Shown one piece after another: positions 56,291-64,000 of a stretch of 64,000 nucleotides of DNA; the stretch's first letter is position 1; the number at the start of each line of letters is the position of its first letter. Location of the stretch: assembly GCA_013339895.1 (NCBI GenBank), contig JABACO010000018.1, positions 5,565,650-5,629,649 of the forward strand, in the 5' to 3' direction. A program made the position numbers and the translations under genes. The DNA is from Ephydatia muelleri. Lineage: Eukaryota > Porifera > Demospongiae > Spongillida > Spongillidae. The notes below the pieces were generated by a model. That model did no database searches. It saw nothing but the letters and a program-made list of their open reading frames with translations, and was not told the DNA's origin.

Positions 56291-56700
56291 AATATCACAA
56301 TAATTGCCAACACTGAAAAATTACACTAATTTAAAGTTCTTTGTGATCACGGCTTATTGTAATTGAAGCCTTATCGTGAAGAACTTAGTGTCAAAGGCAT
56401 TGGCATTATTGCGGTAAGTTTAATACTCTGCCAGCAACATAGCGGTCAATTCGAAATAGCACAAGATGGAATGATTGAGGTTCTCAGAACTTGCAATTGC
56501 GCTAATAGGTTCTCAGAACACTATTTGGCTGCAGAAGTGTTTGGGGATGCATGGGACAATAAAGCCATCAATGTAAAAAATAGCCACACAACTATCCCAA
56601 CCTCTAAAAGAGGTTGTGGCCTATCGCTCAGCCTCACCATCATGGGGCTAAATGCCAGGGCATTTTGGCCCAGCAGATGAGTCCCATCTGTGTATGAAGG
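56286..56700. repeat. Dispersed repeat, inverted copy of 29780-30186
   Basis: TGTTTGGGGATG, AGGTTCTCAGAAC, TACTCTGCCAGCAACATAG and GGCCCAGCAGATGAGTCCCA all recur complemented in the other copy, in the same relative order. The segment includes the upstream end of the hAT-type relic region. Confidence 0.75.
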
Positions 56701-56773
56701 AACACTCACACTATGTAGCTGCAATCCCACAGTAAACGATACGCGCCGTACCCATTTTTGTGTACTTTATTGG

Positions 56774-56777
<4 letters not shown>

Positions 56778-56806
<29 letters not shown>
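56778..56806. repeat. Poly(A) run of about 29
   Basis: An uninterrupted A tract. No retrogene or LINE body is recognisable before it. Confidence 0.8.
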
Positions 56807-56808
<2 letters not shown>

Positions 56809-57657
56809 GTGGCTACAACCACTACTAGCATCAAATAGTACCTTCAGTTTCCTTTACGAATCAGCTATGTTTTCAGCTTTTGATTGTCCAGCTCGTAGAG
56901 AATCGCTTCTGCGCCGAAGAGGTGCGGAGAGACTAACCCGCTTTCATGGCCCGTAGCTTTCCCTAGCTATTAAACTACGCCACGTGGTGTAGTGCAAATG
57001 TAAAAAAGATGTTCCCTCTGTTTGTACGGTATTAAAATGGGGATTTGCACTTCCCGCTGTTTTTGTGTAAGCTCACGTTCTACAGTGGAAATCATGTCCT
57101 TAACATTTTTTGGGTGTGTTTAATTTACTGTTAATTTGAATTTTTTAAAAATTAACAGTAATGCAGTATTGCAAATCTGACAACACAGTGTTATTGACCA
57201 AACATTTGTAAACAAGTACTGGAAATAAGGAAGTATCACGTGATTGACATGTCTTTTGATTTTTAGTGTCCCAGTCCGGATTTATAGCATATCTCTCAGA
57301 TCTGAGGCAAGCGGATGATCACAAATTTGGTATATAAGAGAATAACAAAACTGCCCAACGTTTGGCTGAATCATATTTCAAACCCGGGAAATACTTTTGG
57401 TTTTTTCATGCGAGACACGTTTGTCCAGGTCGAAATGTGTTTAGCATGCCTTTTAGCACAGTGCGCGTTATATGCGACAGTAAATCGATTTTTATATCGA
57501 GGGATGGTGACTGCATCATAGAAACCCATGTTTACGACGCAACAGTTAATTTTACTATCGAAATTCTGGTTGCAAACGCTGAGGCTTAAAAAGCACACCA
57601 TTTTCCTGTGAATTTCATTAAAATTGTGACGTTATTGTTTGCAGTTTCATAATATTA

Positions 57658-58013
57658 TGGCTGAGACCGGGAACGGTTTCAATTGCGAAAACGGTTCTTT
57701 TAAGAACCAAACATCAACCAGCGAAGAAAGGCAGCGAGCAAGTAAAGAGGCAAATCATATTTGGGCACGTTGAAGTGAAGAAAGGCTCCAAGAGGTAATC
57801 CCGAAGCTGCCGCTTTGAAGCGGGTGATCGGTCAGCGAAGCAAGTTCCTCAAAGAGCAGAAGGACGAATGCTAGTATCGCAGAGAGTGCAGCCAAGGAAT
57901 TGGAGTCCCTCGCTGTACACATGCCAAATGTGTCCGATAGGGATGCAAGAGCGCTTGCATTACGAATGTACTACATAGAGGTGTTCAACGGAATGTCTCC
58001 CACTGATGCCTGA
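57658..58013 (+). other. Unrecognised coding-like stretch
   Basis: ATG at 57658 opens M-A-E-T-G-N-G-F-N-C-E-N for about 38 codons. Further on, 57890-58013 reads E-L-E-S-L-A-V-H-M-P-N-V then D-R-D-A-R-A-L-A-L-R-M-Y-Y-I-E-V-F-N-G and stops. Charged, balanced composition suggests former coding sequence. No family recognised. Confidence 0.25.
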
Positions 58014-58654
58014 ATCAGATGTTATTGTGGGTATGGGTTGAACTGTGGGCAAAAAAGTTTAAGGACGATTTCTACTGTAAAGGTCTTCGGTTGCCACGGA
58101 CGTTGCTAAGGGCATGACATAATCATTTCATTAATGTGGGCCCGCCAAACAACAGTGAACCCGCGACAGAGTTAATTAATTGTTAGATTTACGCAGCTTC
58201 CAGTCAGTCTCAGTTGGTATTTTCCCAGTACTGTAATCTCTATAGCTCAGTTTTCAAATTCCTAGCGCTCCTGCATGCTCATAAATGCAACCGTTGTCGC
58301 GGTATATATAGGCATGCAACCGAATCCGATTCAGTTGAACATAATACATTTTTAGCAGGTGCATATTAATTCTACTCCACATGCCACTTCATCTTGGTTC
58401 CAGGCGTGCACACTGATCTAGAAGCTCTACTACAGAGCCATCCTCCTTACATACTGATCTCTGATAAAGCTAATTCAGATACAGTACTTAGCAGCATATA
58501 AAGCTATCATGACACAGAATGGTACTCGAGTGAATTGTGAGGAATATGTGGAACTTTCTCTATACCACATGAACAGGTAAAATGGAGGGAGATTTGTATT
58601 AAGTACTGACACTTCTTTTCGATGAGATTTGCTTTGTTAATAAAAGTCTACAAG

Positions 58655-58841
58655 ACAGCTATTGGAGCAACATATGTCCCTACTGTTGATAACTGATGGG
58701 GAGCAGCTGTTAAATGAATCGAAACGTCCACTTTTGGAGCTTAACAAGACACTGTTTGCTGTACTTGGTGGCAACATTCGGAAGGCAGTCAACATTGCTC
58801 ACGAATGTACCAACACTTCAGTGTGTGTAGCCTCTAATGAA
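58655..58841 (+). other. Possible exon of an unknown protein
   Basis: An open stretch of 187 nt bounded by AAGACAG| and AAG|GTGATA reads L-L-E-Q-H-M-S-L-L-L-I-T-D-G-E-Q-L-L-N-E-S-K, then L-N-K-T-L-F-A-V-L-G-G-N-I-R-K. No partner exon and no known domain. Confidence 0.25.
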
Positions 58842-59184
58842 GGTGATATATTTCCCCATCACCCACTCCTCCTCCTCTGTCCCGTGCCCTCGTACGTGCG
58901 GCACCATATAAATCCTATATAGGTGCCTTTTGTTTATTCATCAGACTTACAACAGTTTTGTCCAATTGACGACAAAAAGCTGCGAAACGGTATATAATAA
59001 TTGACGTCGCTGTCAAGAGATACATGATATATGAATGGCGAGACAGAGTAGAATAGCATATGTACATATCAGCTTAAATTGTATCATTTTTGAAAAGATT
59101 CTTGGGGTGCATATGTGCATTATACATGCACTGGTATATTAGTGCATGTATATGCATGTATCGTGCCATGCATACAGTTAAAGC

Positions 59185-60024
59185 GGTCTAGCATCAAGGC
59201 ATCTTTGCCTAGCCAATTATTCCATTGGATTCCCTTGCCACTCAGATCATAGGCTCACTTTTGGTAAACGCCGTTGAGATTGGCATTGTAGCAGCTGTTG
59301 AAACCACCATCCTGACGAGTAAACTTGGGCGCAGTTTGTTAGGAGCGAAGCGTCGTTGTCTTTATCGGGGGTAGAGAAGCTCTGGCCGTTGTGAATTGCA
59401 AAAGAATCACCGACAGTGGAAGATGCCTCGTACCCAGACACCTTTAGTTGGTAATTTTACGGCCATTCGGGAGCTAGGCTGAACTGACTGTACTTCGCGA
59501 ACAGAGCGACATCGCTGCAACCGAAGCACGACAGTCCGACGTACAGTTCCATGTTGACGTCGTTTGTGAGCAACACGATGTTGTCCAAGCCGAGCCAGAA
59601 ATTGCCTTCTAAGTTTCCGAAACCGATCTTGTAGTCCACCCAGTCGCGATTGAAGTTTACGGTGCCGTCAACTCGACGCTGGATAACGGTCCATCCTCCT
59701 CCCTGCAGCGAGATGTCGCAGTAAACCACTATGTTGTGCGTCGGGGTGGCAGAGTTGGAGGAACGAGGCATAGTTTTGTACAGACCGTCGTCATACAGCT
59801 GCTTGTAGTTTCTCGCTGGCATGACTGCAAAGAGGGAAATGAAAATATAGCAGATGAAGATTTATTTCGGTGTGTTGGCGCATCGATTAACTTACAATTG
59901 CTGTTCAGTATATCTGTAGTTTGGTTCGGTGACTGACCCATAACGAGATCTATTGGTAGCGAACGGATTTGTCCAGTTTCGCATGCGATGCATGAGGGTG
60001 AAGAGGAAGAAAATTTTCTGCATC
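59185..60024 (-). pseudogene. Fibrinogen-related gene, full-length but inactivated copy
   Basis: Same two-exon plan as the gene at 48052-48911. Exon 1 (60024-59896) has a net +5 bp in the signal-peptide region, so the ATG frame and the following frame no longer agree. Exon 2 keeps G-G-G-W-T-V-I-Q-R-R and F-W-L-G-L-D but has an in-frame TAA at about 59460, where the intact copy has a CTA leucine codon. It also has an extra base near 59300 in the S-G-W-W-F region, and the last codons are deleted near 59190. The DNA otherwise is highly similar to the intact copy, so inactivation is recent. Confidence 0.85.
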
Positions 60025-60425
60025 TCTGGCACTTTCTTCTCTTCACTTTTACCTTCCAACTATTGTTATTCTAACTGTTCCCGCGTTTATATCTACTACC
60101 CGATTTCTTAGCACCCACACATCTGAAGCCGATGCGTTTGATTGTAAATCTGATACCAGTTCTGTGCAATGCGTGGTATGATATATTGTGCGAACTTCAA
60201 AGCCTTGCTAGCAGCTCAAACAGTTAGAGTATTCCCTCAAGCATTTATAAGTTTTTTTTTCACGCAATAAATGTCCTATAGCTTCTTTTATAATGTCAGA
60301 CCGTATGTCTGTTTTCCACGCACGTTGTCACTGACATGCAGGCTGTTTGACGGTAAGGTTCGAATACAAACACGCTAGTTCTCTCCCCAGCTCTATGCAC
60401 ATATATAGCTTAATTGGCTCGTGGG
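60025..60425 (-). promoter_or_regulatory. Promoter copy of the fibrinogen-related family; TATA box 60086-60091
   Basis: Nearly identical to 19-420, including TATAAA on the minus strand about 65 bp before the ATG and the distal GCTTAATTGGCTCGTGGG at its far end. Beyond that the copies differ, which marks the duplication border. Confidence 0.6.
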
Positions 60426-60649
60426 GATACACAGCAAAAAAAACCTCGCAATCATATTGAGTGATTTTGCTGTGGAAATCACACACAAGATCATCAGATA
60501 ATCTGATAGTAATTCGAAAAATCACTGACAAATCATTGAACACTTGGTCCATGAAATTTTGATACCAAAAAGTGCGCACCATATTCCCATAAAAGTTGTC
60601 ACTCGCTACTTTTTTTGCTAGCAACAGACATATTCCCATACATAGGCGG

Positions 60650-60850
60650 TCATCTTGCTTTTTTTTTTCAAATTGAATTTCAAACACGTTTTAATTTACG
60701 ATAAATCGGACTGATTGTGGATCTCTGCTTTATAAGATTATACCATGAACCATTCGTAAACTAAAATCAAGACAAAAATATAATTTCTACCGCGCATAAT
60801 TTATTCATAAACGAAGTAGTCATTGCGTAATACCTTACGTCATCTTAGAA
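60650..60850. repeat. Dispersed repeat, inverted copy of 47585-47815
   Basis: Shares CATAGGCGGTCATCTTGCTT, AAACTAAAATCAAGACAAAA and ACCGCGCATAATTTATTCAT with the complement of the other copy. Both copies lie near members of the fibrinogen-related family but on different sides of them. Confidence 0.7.
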
Positions 60851-61118
60851 TAAAGTTACAAAATTATGTCGGGTTGACGGTTATAAACTTTATAGCTATG
60901 ACGTAACTATCAAGACAATTTGAATTACAATTATAATTGTACCGATGCACAAATTAAAATTAACTTATCTGCTGTGCGTCACTTGCACTGGAGAAGTGGA
61001 GCGCATCAATTAGGCACAATGAATGCATGCAGGGATCGAACTACGTATGCCCTTCATGCTTTCATCTTCTGAGACGCAGATGTTATGGTGAGTATACTAT
61101 GTGAATTTAGTAGCATAC

Positions 61119-61142
61119 CCCCCCCCCCCCCCCCCCCCCCCC
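61119..61142. repeat. Poly(C) tract
   Basis: Run of about 24 C. Confidence 0.9.
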
Positions 61143-61234
61143 AATTCAAGTGGGCTACATGTACATGTCCATAGCTGTGTCCAGTGGCGTAGTCAGTTAC
61201 ATCGTATGCGTGAATATCACAACAGGAGAAGCAG

Positions 61235-61318
61235 GCATGTTGGGCATGTGTGTGTGCATGTGTGTGTGTGCGTGTGTGTGTATGTGCGATTGTGTGTGCG
61301 TGTGTATGTGTGTGTCAC
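61235..61318. repeat. (TG)n microsatellite
   Basis: Imperfect TG repeats with GC and AT variants just upstream of the FN3 exon. Confidence 0.85.
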
Positions 61319-61417
61319 TGACTATATACATGCATAGATAATCTATGATACATGTACATGTATGTGTGATGTGATTGTCGTTATGTGATGTCATCCTCTT
61401 CCCCCTCCTTCCCCCAG

Positions 61418-61800
61418 CACCAGATGGATTTGATGCTGTGTCGGTGCAGAATGTGGGCTCCACCTACATCATTGTGTCTTGGGACTTGCCAACTCACAGT
61501 AATGGCATCCTCATCGTATTGCAATGGTGCTCTGGCGGGTGTCCTGCCCCTTACTGTGATCAGCTACAACACCACCGGCCTCCTCCCCTTCACTTTGTAC
61601 ATGTACAAGTATGTCTTCTCTGCTACTGTATGCAACATGCGCAAATAACAGTGTGCATGGTACATGTATATGATCTATGCTCAGTACATTATCTGTTGGA
61701 CAGGTCCTCCAGTCACGCCCACAGGCACTGCACTCCAGTTGGAACGTGGTGTTGCGTCATCAGTGCTGCAGCCAGCCTGCCCAGGTACATTGTGTACAAC
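61418..61800 (+). pseudogene. Usherin-like fibronectin type III exons
   Basis: After CCCCCAG at 61417 the frame reads P-D-G-F-D-A-V-S-V-Q-N-V-G-S-T-Y-I-I-V-S-W, the first strands of an FN3 domain with its conserved Trp. A frameshift near 61517-61525 leads to a frame reading C-N-G-A-L-A-G-V-L-P-L-T-V-I-S-Y-N-T-T-G-L. Usherin-type FN3 domains have this 'F-L-Y-x-N-G' phrasing. A second piece at 61704-61782 starts P-P-V-T-P-T-G-T-A-L. FN3 arrays of this kind occur in large adhesion proteins. The shift and the missing neighbours suggest a decayed fragment, though a sequencing error at one site cannot be excluded. Confidence 0.55.
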
Positions 61801-61807
61801 TTCAAAC

Positions 61808-62386
61808 CACTTAGTTTGTGTTCCATCTTTCTTTGCTCTTATCCCTCTCTCCTCCTTCCTTTCTTTCTCTCCTGTCTCACCTACTCCCTACTCTCCCTCA
61901 CTTCCTCCCTCCCTTCCTCCTCCCTCCCTCCCCCTCCTCCCTCCTCCCTCCCTCCCTCCCCTCCTCACTCCCTCCCTCCTCCCTCCCTCCCCTCCTCCCA
62001 TCCTCCCCTCCTCCCTACCTCCCTCCCCCCTCATCCCCCTCCCTCTCCCTCCCCCTCCCGCCCCCCCCCGTCCCTCCCCCCCTCCCTCCCTCCTCCCCTC
62101 CCTCCTCCCTCCCTCCCGCCCTCCCTCCCGGCCCATCCCTCCATCCATCCCTCCCTCCGCTGCCCTCCCTCCCTCCTCCCCCCTCCCTCCCTCCCCTCCT
62201 CCCTCCCTCCCCTCCCCTCCCCAGGCCTCCCGCCGCCCTCCTCCCTCCCTCCCTCCCTCCCTCCCCTCTTACCTCCCGCCCTCCCCTCTCTCTCTCTCCT
62301 CTCCTCTCATCTCTCTTCTCCTCTCCTCTCTCTCTCTCTCTCTCGTCTCCACGCTCCTCTCTCTCTCTCCTCTCTCTCTCTCGTCG

Positions 62387-62427
<41 letters not shown>

Positions 62428-62460
62428 CTCTTCTCTCTCCTCTCTCTCTCGTGTCCATCC
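61808..62460. repeat. 650-bp CT-rich simple repeat (CCTCCCT and TCTCTC types)
   Basis: Strand-biased pyrimidine tract: first (CCTCCCT)-like, then (CT)n. It produces three overlapping long Pro/Ser/Leu frames on the plus strand and Arg/Gly/Glu frames on the minus strand, none of them genes. Such tracts can form triplex DNA. Confidence 0.95.
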
Positions 62461-62807
62461 CAGCTTGTCACTAGTATCTATCTTGACCTGAGGGTTGCCT
62501 GTTGCATTGATAACAGATCATCCTCTGTGCAAGCAAAGCACTAGTGTATATGTAAGTGTGTTGCGTGTATGTAATGTGTGTGTGTGCATGTGTGTAACTT
62601 TACCCCTAATAGGCACTGAGAACCTTCCCATTGACAACGTACATGTAAGGATGTATTGTCCACATATATGTGCCACTTCAGTCTCCTCCACTTCAATAGT
62701 GCTATGGTAAGGAGATTATCAGGTTTCGAGATATTTCCAGAACATTCCTACCTCTACCACCTGTATCATTTTTGTGTGCCTAGCAAGCTAGTCAGGTCCG
62801 TAGGTTG

Positions 62808-62860
62808 AGGGGGGGGGGGGGGGGGGGGGTGTTAAGTCGAACCCCCCCCCCCCCCTCCCG
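62808..62860. repeat. Poly(G)/poly(C) inverted pair
   Basis: About 20 G followed after 13 bp by about 14 C, flanked by the weakly complementary GTCCGTAGG and CGTCCACC. It can fold into a hairpin and may be a MITE remnant. Confidence 0.6.
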
Positions 62861-63239
62861 CCCGTCCACCTAGTTCCGCTTACCATGAAAAAAGGTCGTC
62901 CAAGCTATAGTTAAAATCAATATCTATGCCAAAATTATTAGTGTGAGAATAAATAATTTAACGAGCGTGAGATATCTTTATTGGCGTTAATAAATACCAG
63001 CTGTGACATTCTTAATGGGGCGCCCACAATAAGAGAAGGGGAGGCAGCCATGACATGTCAAAGGCTAGGCAATTTGTTTTCAATCTGTCCCGTTGCCAAG
63101 AAGAACCCCTACCGAGTCTACAGCTGAATGCTCAAATTTCTGTGAATTGTGTTCACATCCCAACTAAAGAGGCACAAGATATGGAAAAGTTGGTGGTGGT
63201 GCGGGCGAAGTTGAAGAATTTATAGAACAAATGATGGTT

Positions 63240-63345
63240 TTGATATGCTATCTTGCAAAGCTTCTGGCGCCCCGCCCCAGGTCCTGATGGGGAAGCTTCC
63301 AGCGCTCCTCCATAACCCCCTTGCTGGGCGGAGGGGTGCGCCCCA
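63240..63345. repeat. Dispersed G/C-rich repeat, inverted relative of 27680-27865
   Basis: See the partner at 27680-27865. Followed at 63389-63425 by a poly(C) run of about 37. Confidence 0.5.
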
Positions 63346-63386
63346 TCCCACCCTACAGTAGCTTCCCTGCAGTTCCACCTTATTGT

Positions 63387-63425
<39 letters not shown>

Positions 63426-63771
63426 ATCTCCCGACCAGCCTACGGTCCTGTAGTTGTGTCTGTATATTACATGCCATTCATTTCACTGTATATTCAGTTT
63501 AAATCAAATTTCCCGTGAAACATGACAGGGCATTTTGCGGTGTAGTCGACAGGATGGCAGAAGCAACACACTCTAGAAATAGATGGAGGCGCAGCGGAAA
63601 CAGATGGGTGAAGGGGTGAAAGCAGACTACACGAGGCGCTTATCGCCGCGTTTATCGGGTAGAGGGCAAGTGGGAGCAACCTGCTCCGAAATCGCCGCTA
63701 TGATTAGTCGCCATTCCCATAAGTCTTTTAGGACTTATTGAGGTCTACATGTGGCAAAAAATTCCAAAGCC

Positions 63772-63969
63772 TTAGAAGGCGGTTGAAGTAGAATTATTGT
63801 CCGGTGGTGTACGAGGGGATGACATGGGTACATTTCCTGCCAGGTGGAATTGCTGTTTCTGCATAGAGCTAATTGCATGAATCATTTGGACACACTTTTC
63901 CTTGTATTTTACCCTGTGACACAGCATTAATAGAGCATCTAATGTTGTGGGGGAATATGATGGTACCAA
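63772..63969 (-). other. Unrecognised open frame of 65 codons near the right edge
   Basis: Contains V-P-S-Y-S-P-T-T-L-D-A-L-L-M-L-C, then a basic and polar tail ending P-P-D-N-N-S-T-S-T-A-F. It might be the last exon of a gene entering from the right. No domain recognised. Confidence 0.2.
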
Positions 63970-64000
63970 GAGGATATTAGCAACACATGCAGTGATGAGT

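Noticed and set aside
56778..56806. Poly(A) run as a retrotransposon tail
   Set aside because: No reverse transcriptase, SINE promoter or target duplication seen next to it.
61664..62544. Very long Pro/Ser/Leu-rich open frames (up to 389 codons)
   Set aside because: They are products of a CT-rich simple repeat open in several frames at once.

Overview
This window is a stretch of nuclear DNA from a multicellular animal. The genes have spliceosomal introns (many only about 55-70 bp), the proteins are of animal type (fibrinogen-related, MATH/BTB, fibronectin III, collagen, HECT ligase, BEN), and most of the space is taken by degraded DNA transposons, foldback elements and simple repeats. A marine invertebrate with compact introns, such as a sponge, would fit, but the species cannot be fixed from sequence alone. 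Two 1000-base runs of N (19233-20232 and 52879-53878) are assembly gaps. I see no rRNA, tRNA or CRISPR array.

Layout. (1) 0-0.4 kb: promoter and first six codons of a minus-strand fibrinogen-related gene that continues off the left edge. (2) 0.8-3.7 kb: broken transposon-type genes and a 2.35 kb element with 17-bp terminal inverted repeats. (3) 4.5-5.5 kb: a collagen-like exon and a minisatellite derived from similar sequence. (4) 5.8-11.6 kb, minus strand: the best gene of the window, a 14-exon HECT-type E3 ubiquitin ligase of 858 codons. All phases agree and the catalytic cysteine is present. Its first intron holds two almost identical foldback elements in tandem. (5) 15.3-18.1 kb: remains of a hAT transposase and of an integrase-core transposase. 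(6) 20.4-21.8 kb: a C2H2-containing transposon-like gene next to the first gap. (7) 24.3-25.5 kb: a 1149-bp hAT-type element with an 8-bp target duplication. (8) 26.8-27.3 kb: a MATH/BTB (SPOP-like) gene fragment. (9) 28.3-29.9 kb: a hAT transposase split by a 31-bp minisatellite that grew out of its own coding sequence. (10) 30.5-31.1, 38.5-39.9, 45.9-47.0 and 56.1-56.3 kb: four pieces of a gene family resembling the N-terminal zinc-binding/RING half of RAG1. (11) 31.9-36.1 kb, minus: a small BEN-domain gene assembled largely from micro-exons. (12) 48.0-51.5 and 59.2-60.4 kb, minus: one intact and two broken fibrinogen-related genes sharing the promoter seen at the left edge. (13) 55.1-56.0 kb: nested foldback elements. 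(14) 61.4-62.5 kb: usherin-like fibronectin III exons followed by a 650-bp CT-rich tract.

The genes do not form an operon or pathway. The main themes are local duplication of a secreted fibrinogen-related lectin-like gene, repeated invasion by DNA transposons, and a local concentration of RAG1-like N-terminal sequences, the copy at 45.9-47.0 kb being the best preserved.
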